DNA of 64,000 bases from Vanrija pseudolonga (Eukaryota; Basidiomycota; Tremellomycetes; Trichosporonales; Trichosporonaceae): NCBI RefSeq assembly GCF_020906515.1, contig NC_085851.1, positions 248,001-312,000 of the forward strand, written 5' to 3'. Positions 34,701 to 44,891 of the stretch are shown one piece after another. Below the pieces are notes generated by a model. That model was not told the DNA's origin. It did no database searches and was given only the letters and a program-made list of their open reading frames with translations. The stretch's first letter is position 1, and every line of letters starts with the position of its first letter. The position numbers and the translations under genes were made by a program.

Positions 34701-36749
34701 GTCGTCCAGGATGCAGAGGGTTCCGAGGTTGTAGCCATCAGATGTACGCAACGGTGCGCCAGCGTAGAACCGGACATGCGGCTCTTCCAGAACATGTGGG
34801 TTGTTTACGAATCGCCAGTCAGTGTCCGTGTCTAGTACGACGAACGGCTCGGGACTGTTGTTGAGAATCGCGTGTGCCGACATTGTCTGGTTTCTTGCTC
34901 GCTCGGGGCGGGCAAAGGCGGTCTGTGACTTGAGCCACTGCGTATCCGAGTCGATAAAGTTGAGGAGCACGAGTCGGGTGTTGAACACGAGCTTGGCCAT
35001 GTGGACAATGCGGTCAAAGTTGGGGTCACCAGCCGAGTGCCAGATGTTGTAAGAGTATAGGGCCTTGAGGCGCTCCTTTTCGTTTGGCGGCTCCATGGCC
35101 GGCAAGAAGCCGTACTGATAGTAGAATGCGCCGAGCTCGCTGGGGTGGACTACGGTAGGGATAAGGTTCTCACCAGGATCCGAGTGGACTGGGGTAACAC
35201 CTGTCGAGCGGCGCGGGGGCACAGAGCTGAAGTAGTCGTCTGCAGAGTCAATGACCCCACTCCCCAGCCTGCTCTGAACGCGGGGCTTGGTGCCCCGGCT
35301 TAGATCAAAGCTAGTGCGGGATGGCCCTTCATTGAATGGTGTACCCATGGGGCTCGCCTCGTAGTGGGACATGTCATTGAGCAAGTGATTGCTCGACCCA
35401 GACCCACTGGCAGCGAGGGACAAGCTCCGGCTGATGGCATAGCCCCCCTGCACCGAACCATTGGGGCTGTCGCTTGTCGAACCAATTGGCGGGGTGCCCA
35501 CAAAGTACGATAAAGGGTCGACCAGCTCTCGTTCCGGGCTGGGCGCTCCCAGTGGCGAGAACATTGCCTCTGGAATTGTCGATGAAGCCATGCGAACCGT
35601 GGCGGCCGCGACAGCATACCCCGGGGGAAACTCGAGCTTCTCGGGTTCTGGTCGGGGGCGCGATGGGAGGTTCTCGAGCTCCATGGCCTTTTGTCTTCCA
35701 GCCATGGAGGCCGCCATTGACAGCGGCTGAGTAGGCTGCGGGACGCCGAGGGGCACAACCGGCCGCGCGACTGCAGGACCATGTGTCAGTGGCGGAGGGG
35801 AGAGCGGCGAGGCCGACGACCCATCCGTAGCCGAGGACGGGGCCGACTTCCAAGGGGGGCGACGAGGCGCCTTCTTGCTGTCCTCGGATGTGGGACGAGA
35901 CAAGGGCATGGACGCTGAGCTGGATAGTGGCGCGCTCGACTGTTGCGTGACCGTCGTCCCCACAGTGATCGTCGCCGTCGTCTCGTGCGGGTCCGGAATG
36001 TTGGGTATCCGCACAGGATCGAACCGACCAGCAGCATACGCGACGCCAAACGCCTCCCAGTTCACCTTGCGCAACCGTTCCGTGTCCTCGTCTCCGTTCA
36101 TGTCAATGGCGACGCTGCGCGGGTGTGTCGTCGAGCTAAACGAACCCGAGCGCTCCGACAAGACGGGGCGCGGGGGGCCTACTGGCCTGGGGTCGGCCAG
36201 CGCCTGAAGGCCATCGTAGCTGTCGAGCTCGTCGAGCTTCTGGGCCACGGGGGAAGCCTTGCGCGATCCCGCCGACAGCGACGCTGGCTGGCTCGGCGCT
36301 GTTTTTGGGCGGCCCCGCGACGTGCGACGAACGGGGACCGGTATGGGCGATGTGGGCACGCTTGTTGCCGAGGGCGCGAGGACCGGCGGGCGGGACAACG
36401 GCGACAGAGGTGCCGATGTAGTGTACGACATGCGTAAAGAGGCCGCGCTGCCGCTCCCGACAGAGAGTCGTTCGGGATCTGTGAACGATGACCAACCTGG
36501 TGCTGGCGCTGCCGGGAGTTTGATGGGGCGCGGTGGAGGAGCTCGGCGCTCCTTTTCGTCTTCGGCAGGGAGGTTGACATGGTTTACATTTGGGTCAGTG
36601 TGGAGACGGCGCAGAAAAGCGGCGCCTCCGGGAGGACGGTTGGGCGTGGGTTCGGCCGGCGGCGTGGGTACTGATGGTGGTGTTGAATCTGATGGGGAGA
36701 GCTCTGGCGGCCGCATGAGGGGCGGCGAGATGTTGGCACCGATTCCCAT
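31789..36749 (-). CDS. Hybrid histidine kinase with two GAF-type domains and receiver
   Basis: A two-component sensor of 1595 residues, cytosolic by the absence of TM helices. The first 530 residues are disordered Ser/Pro-rich sequence. A GAF domain follows (about 535-714; FYAGAPLRTSDGYNLGTLCI), then a second GAF-like unit (about 740-925). The H-box is SSVSHELRTPLHG (phospho-His about 944). ATPase boxes are N (RRILMNLYGNSLKFT), G1 (VDTGKGIG) and G2 (GTGLGLSIV). The receiver runs from VMVVEDNAINRR to VVLMDITMPVMNG (phospho-Asp about 1516) and YLVKPVSL (Lys about 1579). Introns are 34565-34607, 32136-32174, 31891-31940 and 31803-31843. The last coding exon is just 14 nt. The start (CACCATGG) is chosen over upstream in-frame codons by context. 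Its input signal and HHK group are not evident. Confidence 0.92.
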
Positions 36750-38461
36750 GGTGATGTGTGGGTGGGCGGGAGTCGGTGTGTGGGTTGTGGTCAATGTTGT
36801 TGTCGTCGCGAAGTCAGGGGGTGTCGGAGGCTGGCTGGCTGTTGGTGACTTGGGGAGGTGGTGGGTCGAGGTTTTGAGATGACTTTGTAGCAGCGGCGCG
36901 AGGGACGACACCGCACGCCACGACGCCGTCCGTGTCTGTCGCTGCTCTGCGCCGCTGAGGTCACCAGTGGCGTGTGCGTGGGTGGGGGGGAGGTGCAACG
37001 GGCCGTGCGGCGTGGGTGGTTGGGTGAGTGGGTGACGAAGAGTGGACAAAGAGAGTGACAAAGAGGAAGGAAGGAGGAAGGTGGAATGGAATGGCGCGGG
37101 GGCAAGGTGTGAGTCTGGAGTGGGTGTGGTGTGGATGCCGCGGGCGTGCGGCGAGTTTGGTCAGAACTGGGCTGGCTGGGCCGCCATCGGTCACTTACTT
37201 GGCCTAATGCCGTTCCTCGACCCTCCTCTACGACATTGTCCTATTCGTGACAAGTGTTCAGCGCAAAGCGGCTCCTGCCGCCATGCGGCCGGGGCTGTTA
37301 CTGCTGCTGCCTGCTGCATGATGCACACTCCCACGACCCACTGCTGCAGTTGCACAGTTGGGAGCATGTTGTTCCCAGCAGGGAGGGTCTTCAGAGCTGT
37401 CCGTCGGTGTAACCCCAGGCCTGGGCCACAAACAGGTGCCAGGCGGCAACTCTCTCAGGCAAGACTGCTGGCAATCTTCAACTCAACTCGCCTCGCCTCG
37501 CGGCCGCCGACGCGAGCTCGCTTCGGTAGACCCCCATTCGCGAGGCATGCACAACCAGCCAGCAGTCTGTCGGGTCGGGCCCACAATGACACAATGGCGC
37601 CTCGCTCTTGGGCACATGTCAGGCCACGCTCCGTCCGTGGCGTCGAGCTTGATGCACACACCCTTCTTTTGCCAGACTAGAGCATACACATGCCCCCATC
37701 CGCTGCTAGCCTGTGCGTGCCGACTCGGCACCGCCGCCGTGTGTTGGAACCCATCCAAGCAGCTGCAGCAGTGGGTTCCTGGTCGCCCCGCCAAGGTAGA
37801 CAGCCCGGCGGTTCCCGTGGGGGATGATTTAGTCTCACAACCGCTCCACAACTTTTCGGCGCAGCTAAAGATAGGCTCGGCCTGTCGGATCTCGGACCCC
37901 TCATGTCCGTTGCTGCGGGCAGCGGCAGCGAGGCAGGAGCAGCAAGACGACGCAGTCGACGAGAAGCACATGGTGCAGAGTCTCGGCGCTCACCCCGACC
38001 ATGCCATGCATCACTGCGACCTCGACGCTTGCCAGCAGCTCCGTTGGTGACTGCCTGCCTCGAAACTGGTTTTGCCTCGGCTGCGCCAGACAGCCGGCTC
38101 GCGGCCTCTCGAGGCTCAGCAGCCAAGCGAACAAACACGCGACAACGACGTCACAGGGGCCGCTGGCGCAGGGACAATGCGGAATGTCAGTCGGTAGTCC
38201 AGGCAGGCACTTCGAGATGTGCGGCTGCAATGCAGCCAGCCAGCCAGCACGCAGACCGTCCTGCATTGGCTCTCCCGCACCAGCCGCCCACGCAAACACC
38301 CCCCATGTGGCAGCAGCATGGGGAGGAGCCGTTAAACCGGATCACGCCTAGTGGTTCGGCACACCGAGAGGCACAAACGCACAAACGCTGCTGGCCGGGA
38401 CTTGCTGCTAATGATCACTCACTGATCTGATGCCTACATTGCGTGTGTACTTGCGTCGCTA
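36750..38461. other. Long upstream region of the histidine-kinase gene
   Basis: About 1.7 kb without a supported gene. Several open frames exist (for example plus 37358-38050) but their composition is Cys/Trp/Gln-rich and motif-free, and they overlap open frames on the other strand. A CAGCCAGCCAGC run lies near 38230. It probably holds a long 5'UTR or promoter plus the 3' flank of the next gene. Confidence 0.5.
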
Positions 38462-39877
38462 CTACTTCTGCACGCCCCACTCGGGCCCAAACATAAAGTT
38501 GGACGCGACGGCCCGCTCGTCAAGCAGCATGCGCGCCGACTCGTCGCCCGAAACTGGCAGGCGCAAGCTCGCGCCACTGCCGCCGGGCAACGGCACAGTG
38601 TCGGGCAGCAGCCCGGCCTGCTTGAGCGCCGTCGCCTGGTCCCACCATATGTGCTCGTGGTACAGCCTATCCCCGCGAATGTTGACCACGGCGATCATGG
38701 GGATCTCGAGCTCTTTGTTGGTCGGGGGCACGCCAGGCAGCAGCCAGTCGATCTGGCGGTCGTGCGTGCAGCTGAAGATGAACTCGTCCACGACGCGGTC
38801 GGCGCCCACCGTGCGCGATACGGACGTGAGGGTTGTTGATTCGGGGTTGCTGCGGGGGTGTCAGCGGGTGGCATCGGGAATCGGCCAACTACCAGCACAC
38901 TCACTTGAAGATGAAGTGGTCGCGGTAGAACTCGAACAGTTTCTCGCGCCCCACGCCGCCCGTGATAGTCGGGACGTGGTTGACGTATGGTTCGGCCTTG
39001 GCCGTCAGTCAGCGTGACTCGCTCCACCGTCCGACCGACACGCTCAACCCACCACCATCGTCCCCATCGTCTTGGCGACGCTGCGCTCCTCAAACTCAAA
39101 GTACGTGTGCTCCTCCCAAATCACCTCGAGGTCAAAGTACGGACCGCCGAGCTGCTCGCGCAGGAACACGAGCGAACGGGTATGCGCGACGCCCGCGTCG
39201 AGGGGTGCGTACGCGCCCGGCCCTGCTGCGGGCACCACAAAGTACGGCGAAGTCGCCTTGTACTGGTACACTGTTGCGCCGGAGGGCGCGGGCTTGAGGT
39301 AGAAGCTGTCGCGGCGCGCCTTGCCTGCCGTCGCGGTGTGCGCGTGGACTATCGTCGGCACGTTGGCCGACGAGGGCACGGCGCCGTGAGAGATGAGCGC
39401 GACGACGGTCGGCTGGGCTGGTATGGCGGCGGACACTGCCTCGAGCGCCTGGGGGTCGTACACTGGGCGCGCGGGGGCGTCAGCTTGTTTCCAGTGCAGA
39501 GATCAGGCAAAGTCACTGTACCCACCTAGCACGGCATACTTTCCCTCCACGTCCACGGCCTCGCATGAATCCAGCGCGGCGAGCGCGACGGCCAGCGCCT
39601 CCGTGACGTCGGTTCTAGCAGTGAGGTTTACGCCGACGACACCGAACCCCTCCTCTGCCCACTTCTGCACCGGGTCGGGATCGAGCGGCTTCTCGCTGCC
39701 TTCCTTGGCGTTCATCGCGATACGCGGCGGGAGGAAGACGACGAGGCCCGGGCCGCGGCCGGCACGGGTGAGCGGCGGCTGGAGGCTCAGCCCGTGCAGT
39801 GCGAGCTCTTCGCGCGGCGCCGAGGGCAACGGCACGGGCTGCTCGGACGCCGAGGTGGGGTCATATGCTGTCGCCAT
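38462..39877 (-). CDS. Dienelactone-hydrolase-like domain fused to SnoaL/NTF2-like domain
   Basis: A predicted 413-residue cytosolic protein in four exons (introns 39463-39525, 38997-39052, 38850-38904). The N-terminal two-thirds resemble alpha/beta-hydrolases of the dienelactone hydrolase group: GPGLVVFLPPRIAMN, a KWAEEGFGVVGVNLT strand and PTVVALISHGAVP. The usual catalytic Cys/Ser nucleophile elbow (GxCxG) is not seen; the matching strand reads KYAVLVYDPQ, so the hydrolase part may be inactive. The C-terminal third is a SnoaL/NTF2-like cone (EPYVNHVPTITGG, REKLFEFYRDHFIF, DRVVDEFIFSCTHD, IPMIAVVNIRGDRLYHEHIWWDQ). This arrangement is known in fungal proteins labelled carboxymethylenebutenolidase-like, with no settled substrate. 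No export signal. Confidence 0.82.
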
Positions 39878-40322
39878 GATGGTGATGGTGCGATGTTGAG
39901 ACGGGGGGGCGCGGCGCCTCGTGATCTTGATACTGCGAGCGAGCCGCTCAGTGCCGCCGGTGTGGGGGAAGGGGGGAGGGAGATCGGATGACCTCCATCA
40001 GGACGCCACTCGACTTGTCCCTTGGCATGACAACTGGGCCTACGACCCCACCGACCGTCGTTCATGCATGGGGTGCAACGGTGCCCTCAGTATCCACCAT
40101 GTACTACGCACCATTCCTTTAGAGGCCACTTGTATGCATGTCTCGTTGTGCCCTCTAGCTGTTGTCTCGTCGGACGGGCTAGGCAGAGTCACAGCAATCG
40201 TGCGCGGCACGTGCCGCTCTCTGACGTTGAAAGGGGGCGTCGGGGCGCCGGGGGAGAACCATCGGCGCCGACATTCATCGACGAGGAACAGACACCCCAC
40301 CGCACCTTGCCTCGTCGCCACC
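39878..40322. promoter_or_regulatory. Divergent promoter region
   Basis: A 445-bp spacer between divergent starts. No gene and no clear TATA box; it ends in a strong CGCCACC start context for the next gene. Confidence 0.5.
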
Positions 40323-40814
40323 ATGTTCCAAGGCTACATCGGCGCGTACGGTGCGCTCGGCGCGCCAGACCGCCCGACACGGCGCACGGCAGCCAGCGCG
40401 TCGCCGCCGCCGCCGCCGGCAGCGCGCGCGACCAGCCCCTCGTCACTCCCACCACCGGGGACCACGTCGCCAAAGGGCCCCTCTGCGACTGGTATTATTT
40501 CTGGATCGACGCGCGCGAGCGCGAGCTCGAGCGTGCACGCTTCTGGTTCTGCGGCTGCTGCTGCGGCGGCGGCGGCGGTGGCGAAGCGTGCCCAGAGCCC
40601 TCAGAGCCCACCACGCACTTCGCTTGATAAAGATCCTCACCACCACCAACACCAACAACGCCCACCTCACCCTCGTACCCCCTCCCACGCCCACCTTCCT
40701 GCCATCCGTACCGGAGACCTTTCACGACAGAGCTCGACGCGCAGCGCCATGCGGCGGAGTAGCGACGGCGACATTGCTGCTGCGGCCGGGATTGATAAGG
40801 AGGATATCCAGTGA
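40323..40814 (+). CDS. Ala/Ser/Pro-rich protein, reading frame uncertain
   Basis: From an ATG in near-ideal context (CGCCACCATG) a 163-residue frame runs MFQGYIGAYGALGAPDRP, then poly-Pro, poly-Ala and His/Gln-rich stretches. It ends with a Ser/Arg segment (SRQSSTRSAMRRSSDGD) and DKEDIQ. A GTGAGT donor overlaps its stop codon and a CAG acceptor lies at about 40851, so the protein may continue. The +2 frame over about 40440-40627 is also open. It has stronger third-position GC and a more protein-like sequence (GPLCDWYYFWIDARERELER, then a CGCCC-glycine tail). Either frame could be the real product; transcript evidence is needed to choose. No family recognised. Confidence 0.45.
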   Translation: MFQGYIGAYGALGAPDRPTRRTAASASPPPPPAARATSPSSLPPPGTTSPKGPSATGIISGSTRASASSSVHASGSAAAAAAAAAVAKRAQSPQSPPRTSLDKDPHHHQHQQRPPHPRTPSHAHLPAIRTGDLSRQSSTRSAMRRSSDGDIAAAAGIDKEDIQ

Positions 40815-41128
40815 GTGTGTGTGTGCTTTTGGGGTGTTGGTTTCCAGCGTGGGCGGCGTGAACCGTGTCTCCCTCCCTCCCTTGCTTAGTCTTATACCCC
40901 TCCATCCTCTGCCCTCATTCCCTAGGCGAGGCGAGCGTAACGGTCCACTGGCCACTGGCGTCCTGCTTGTCTTATCGACCGAGCCTCTCAGCCAGTCACA
41001 TACCCGCGGCGGATGACACCCGCCATGGTTGCGGCATGGGCCGGTGGTAGCCGAGTTACTAGAGTCCTTCTCGGCGATGGGTGTAACGCTGCTCTGTGCA
41101 TCACTCTCTCTCTTCATTCACCGTTGCG

Positions 41129-42389
41129 ATGGGCACGTCGACGACGACAACGACGACGAGCGCACCCCCAACGCCGAGCGTGCCGCCCTCGCCCGTGCGG
41201 CGGATGAGCGCGCCGTGGGCGTCGCGCCGGCCAGCGCAGCCAGCGGCGCTGGCAATGACGCCGCGCAGCGTGTCGTCCCCTCCGCGCTCGCCGACCCTCT
41301 TCGGTTTTGGCCGCCCGCGCAGCGTGACCTCCCCTCCGAGGTCGCCACCCGTGCCCCCCTCGTCGATGAACAGCCCGCCCACGCTGGCAATGACGCCGGT
41401 CGCGAGCCCGCCGGTGCAGCCTCTGCGGCGTGCCAGCGTTGGCAGCCCACCCGTGCTCGCCCTCCGCAGGGACAGCGAGCCACCCCCTCTGCATCTGCAG
41501 CTGCGCGTCAGCACCAGCCCGCCCGGCACGCCGGCAGCGAGTGCGAGCGCAAGCGCACCCCGCAGTGTGTCGAGCCCTACCCCCGCCGCATCGTCGTCCC
41601 CAGCCACGCCGCCCATCGATCCCGCTGCTGCCGCCGCTGAGCAGGAACTGACCCGCAACAGCCCGCTCCAGGGGGAGATTGAGCGCCTCTCGGCCCTATG
41701 TGACCAGCATGAGCTCAAGTTTCGCTCGTTACGAGTGAGTAGCGAGGAGCCCTACCGTGCTGACAGTAGACGTCGTTCGAGCACCGCGTGTTCTCCGAGT
41801 TCCCGAATGTGCTCAAGACGTTTTCCGAGCTCGACCAGCGCGCCGACGTGAGTGCGGGATTTTGCCGCAACGCACTGACCACCACGCCGCAGCGCATTAC
41901 TGCCGACCTCAACATCTCGATCAACAAGTCTGAGCCCGTGTTCCACACGCGCATCGACCTGCTCCTCGACGACCGCAAGGCGGACCTCGAGACGCTGCGT
42001 AGCAGAACCTCGCCATGGCGCGCGATCGTGCAGGAGGCCCTCGAGGACCTCCAGAGCAGAGGGCTACATGAGCGGATTGAGCGCATCAAGGGCGCCGGTG
42101 AGGAGCGCAACGACGGCGACATGCTGTCGATTCTCGAGCGATACTCGGAACACATTGAGAACGAGCTCCGCCAGCAGATTGCGGTCCTCCGGGCCCAGCT
42201 CGCCGAGCAGCGCTACAAGAGAAGTCTGAGGTTGAGGTGTGAGTGGGCGTGGCGGCAAGTGGCTCGCCTGGCGCTGACAAGGCCGCAGTCTCCATTGCTT
42301 TCTTCGGCATCTTCTTCGCCCTGTTGTTCGCGCTGTGGCTCAACCACAGGTTCAGCAGCTACCCCCGGCGCAAGGTGGCGGCGGAGTGA
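41129..42389 (+). CDS. Coiled-coil, C-terminally membrane-anchored protein, unknown function
   Basis: A 376-residue protein in four exons (introns 41735-41769, 41848-41892, 42239-42288) with consistent phases. Residues 1-180 are Ser/Pro/Ala-rich with repeated SPPRSP and RSVSSP units. From about 190 the protein is helical: EIERLSALCDQHELKFRSLR, FSEFPNVLKTFSELDQRADR, then a long amphipathic stretch to QQIAVLRAQLAEQRYKRS. One hydrophobic segment (SIAFFGIFFALLFALWL) lies 18 residues from the end, followed by basic HRFSSYPRRK. This is a tail-anchor-like layout with the N-terminus in the cytosol, perhaps at ER or nuclear envelope. I do not recognise the family. The last donor (T|GTGAGT) was chosen because it brings the hydrophobic segment into frame. 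Confidence 0.75.
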
Positions 42390-42999
42390 GCGAGGGAAGG
42401 AGCCACAACCCAAGACGAGCGTCGATGGGAGCCAGCGAGCTTGGTCACGACGCACAGACGCAAGCAGATATAATCATACACCGGGCTCATTGAGGCCACA
42501 CAGACTTGTAGATGTTTGTACATGTTGCATGGTAGAGCATAGATTGTGCCAGGGGGGTGGTGTGGCGCGTGGCAGTATCATGGCCGAGAGCCAACTCCCT
42601 CCCCACACCTCCTCCCAACCTCCTGCCCAGCTGTCACGACCACACTATCACCTCCTGTGTACCGTCCGGCCCCCGCGCCCCCGAGCCGGCCCTCCGCATT
42701 GACACGGCGCCGCCGATACAGCCCACGCCCTCCGCAGCCCCGTAGCCCTCGTTGGCGCTTAGAGCGAAGCGGTGCGTGTGTGTGGAATTTCCCACCGCGG
42801 CACACTGCGCCCGAGCGTACGCCCAGCCGTCTACCGGCTACCGCTTCCTAGCACCGCACGTACTACAGGCGGAAGCGTGCGCATCGAGTGCGAGCGTGCG
42901 TCGAGCGCCATGAACCTGCCTGCGTATATGAAGCACACACGCTCGGCCGTCACCCTGTCCATCACCTCGCCACCTCGCCACCTCGCCACCGCACACAAA
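42390..42999. other. Intergenic, promoter of first cysteine-rich peptide gene
   Basis: No gene. A TATA-like GCGTATATGAAG lies about 75 bp before the next ATG, and (CACCTCGC)n repeats lie just upstream of it, at about 42962-42989. Confidence 0.6.
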
Positions 43000-43317
43000 A
43001 TGAAGCTCCTCGCCCTCCTCTCTCTCTTCACGCTCGCTATCACCTTGCCGACCGACCAACTCGAACGCGACGCCTCGGTCGCCGACGAGCCCGTGCACCT
43101 CGTCGCGAGACGCGGCGCCGTCGACCTCGACCCCCACCCCGCCCTTCTGGCGCGCGGCTGCCTCCTCCCCTCGGCGTGTGGCCGCCTCTGGGGCCCAGTA
43201 CCGTGCGAGGCGTACTGCCAGCCATTCGGGTACCACTACGCCCTGACTTCCACTGCGGGGTGCGCGGCTGGGCAGAGTAGGTGCTGCTGCACTTATCCGC
43301 CGCGGCAGGCCAAGTGA
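43000..43317 (+). CDS. Secreted cysteine-rich prepropeptide 1 (defensin-like pattern)
   Basis: A 105-residue precursor. MKLLALLSLFTLAITLPTD is a signal peptide. A pro-segment with LERD and two possible processing sites (VARRG, and LLARG directly before the first Cys) leads to a compact Cys-rich domain. Cysteine spacing is C-x5-C-x8-C-x3-C-x14-C-x6-CCC. Eight cysteines would give four disulfides. The C-x3-C followed by C-x-C (inside CCC) is the arrangement of CS-alpha-beta defensin folds. Two genes nearby encode the same pattern with different sequence between the cysteines. A single exon, ending YPPRQAK. Function is unknown: antimicrobial peptide, effector or signalling peptide are options. 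Confidence 0.8.
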   Translation: MKLLALLSLFTLAITLPTDQLERDASVADEPVHLVARRGAVDLDPHPALLARGCLLPSACGRLWGPVPCEAYCQPFGYHYALTSTAGCAAGQSRCCCTYPPRQAK

Positions 43318-43640
43318 GAATCTGTAGGAGACTTGGTGTGTTATGGACGCTTGAGGGCGAGGAGGGAGCGTGGGCTGTAGTTGTCAAGAGGGCGATGTAT
43401 CTGTGGCGATCTCGATGTAGCATGCCGACTCGCGGCGTTGGCAACGGGGCACTCGGTAGGTTGATCGGGGTGTCAGGTAGATCTGGGTCGTGGCACTGGT
43501 GGCCAATAAGCCAACTTCCGTGACCAACGTAATCATGCTCCATACGCCACACGGCACCCAGTATCCGCACTGCATCACACTAGACTGGAAGAAGGCTCTT
43601 CCCTTGTGATGGCGGAGGCTGCATCGGTCTAGTGGAACAC
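43318..43640. other. Intergenic between convergent peptide genes
   Basis: A short convergent 3' flank; nothing recognised. Confidence 0.6.
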
Positions 43641-43922
43641 CTACAAGCGGCCGCCACCACAGCAGCAGCGCTTCTGGGTCCACGGGCACTTCCACGAGCT
43701 CATAAAGTCGAATTTACGGCCGTGGGCGTTGCGGCACCACTTCTTGCAGTCTCCCCACCAGCTGCAGCTACTGGCGTAGTAGCAAACCGGCTCGCGCGCG
43801 GCCAGCGCGTGCTCATCGCCGATGGTGTTGGCGCGGTCCTCCAGCTGAGCGGGCTTCGTGTCGGCCGGGGCCGCGATCGTGCTTGCGGCGACGAGGAGCA
43901 AGGTGACGATGGCGAGCTTCAT
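43641..43922 (-). CDS. Secreted cysteine-rich prepropeptide 2
   Basis: A 93-residue precursor related to its neighbours. The signal peptide is MKLAIVTLLLVAASTIAA. The pro-segment has QLEDR, matching LERD and LESR in the other two copies. A monobasic LAAREPV site precedes the first Cys. The mature part has C-x5-C-x5-C-x3-C-x15-C-x6-CCC and shares FMSS and KRCCC with copy 3. It is rich in Trp and Lys/Arg, so a cationic mature peptide is likely. A TATA-like CATAAGAG lies about 90 bp upstream. The start is the Met of the signal peptide; the frame is open further upstream but without signal character. Confidence 0.82.
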   Translation of the reverse strand: MKLAIVTLLLVAASTIAAPADTKPAQLEDRANTIGDEHALAAREPVCYYASSCSWWGDCKKWCRNAHGRKFDFMSSWKCPWTQKRCCCGGGRL

Positions 43923-44615
43923 GGTTGGTTGGGTAGGCTGGTGTCGTTGCAGGCGTGGCTTTGGGGTGGGTGCTTCAGGTCGGTGGGAGTTGGAGGAGCC
44001 TTTTCGCACAGCTCTTATGTCTGCGTCGTAGTGAGGAGGACATCGTCGCCAGTGGGTGTACTGCGCATACGTGACGAACGGTAGGCGACCGGAGAGACAC
44101 TCCGCCTCCCATGTTCGCACTTCTGTGGTCAAAGGTCACACTGCCAAGAAGCCCCCTGGATCCTAGACCTCAGTGGCCAGCACGTCTCCATCACATTGGC
44201 ACGCCGAAGGGCATCAGAGGTGTTGGTAGCGGCCTCGTCCACTGGCCGTCAGGATAAGCCCACGCCAAGACAACCCACTTGCCCGCCTGCTGTCAGAAAT
44301 GGGGTCCGGCACTCCATTGTGACAACTTTATCTTTCGGTGCACTACCGTTTCAGTGCCATTCGGGACGCAGGAACTAGGACCTCCAACTACTCTGTACCT
44401 TGACACCTGCAGACGCCAGGCACATGTTTCATCTGGCGAGGAGTGGCATTGCTTTCGTGAGGCGGCCACAGTGGCAAATGAGAGACAGTGGTACGTGTCG
44501 TCGGCTCGCGCCATGCTTTCTTTGCGGCTGTACTCCCGACCACGCTTGCCCGAACAGGCTCTCCACACCAGACTGCCTCACATCACTTTACTCCCTTGCT
44601 TATCTACACGGGGAG
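43923..44615. other. Intergenic, upstream of peptide gene 2
   Basis: The promoter of the minus-strand peptide gene 2. It includes one copy of a ~120-bp duplicated segment (separate entry). No ORF supported. Confidence 0.55.
44253..44372 (+). repeat. Duplicated upstream segment, copy A (partner at 45414-45536)
   Basis: The motif GATAAG-CCAAG-CAACCCACTTG-CCGCCTGC-GTCAGA and about 70 following bases (including TGTGAC, CGTTTCA and TCGGGAC blocks) recur in the same order and orientation at 45414-45536. The copies lie about 330 and 520 bp upstream of peptide genes 2 and 3, which transcribe leftward. This supports tandem duplication of a whole gene-plus-promoter unit. Confidence 0.7.
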
Positions 44616-44891
44616 TTACTTGCAGCAGCAGCGCTTCTTGCCAAGGTTGCAGTTCGACGAGCTCATGAACCCCGCGAACTCGCGCCGTTGGTCGCGGCAG
44701 AAGTCCTTGCAGCTATATGATACCCACAGGACACCAAAGTATCCACACGAGCTAGAGTGCAGACAAGCCGCGCGGGTGTCCAGCTCGTGGGTCGTGTCGG
44801 TGCGGCTCTCGAGGTCTGCGGGACCCGTTTCGGTCGGGGCCGCAATCGCGCTGGCGGCGAGGATGAGGGCGGTGGCGAGGGCGAACTTCAT
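44616..44891 (-). CDS. Secreted cysteine-rich prepropeptide 3
   Basis: A 91-residue precursor. The signal peptide is MKFALATALILAASAIAA; an in-frame upstream Met (44906) is less likely because it would displace the signal start. The pro-segment carries DLESR and a LDTRAA site two residues before the first Cys. The mature pattern is C-x5-C-x11-C-x3-C-x15-C-x6-CCC, ending KKRCCCK. A good TATA element (GCATATAAAG on the coding strand, about 44977-44986) lies 90 bp upstream. Closest relative is copy 2, which has the same orientation and a similar promoter block. Confidence 0.82.
   Translation of the reverse strand: MKFALATALILAASAIAAPTETGPADLESRTDTTHELDTRAACLHSSSCGYFGVLWVSYSCKDFCRDQRREFAGFMSSSNCNLGKKRCCCK

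Noticed and set aside
37358-38050. Long plus-strand open frame (230 codons) upstream of the histidine kinase
   Set aside because: Composition is odd (Cys/Gln/Trp-rich), no motif, no splice logic, and comparably open frames exist on the opposite strand. Read as random openness of GC-rich DNA.
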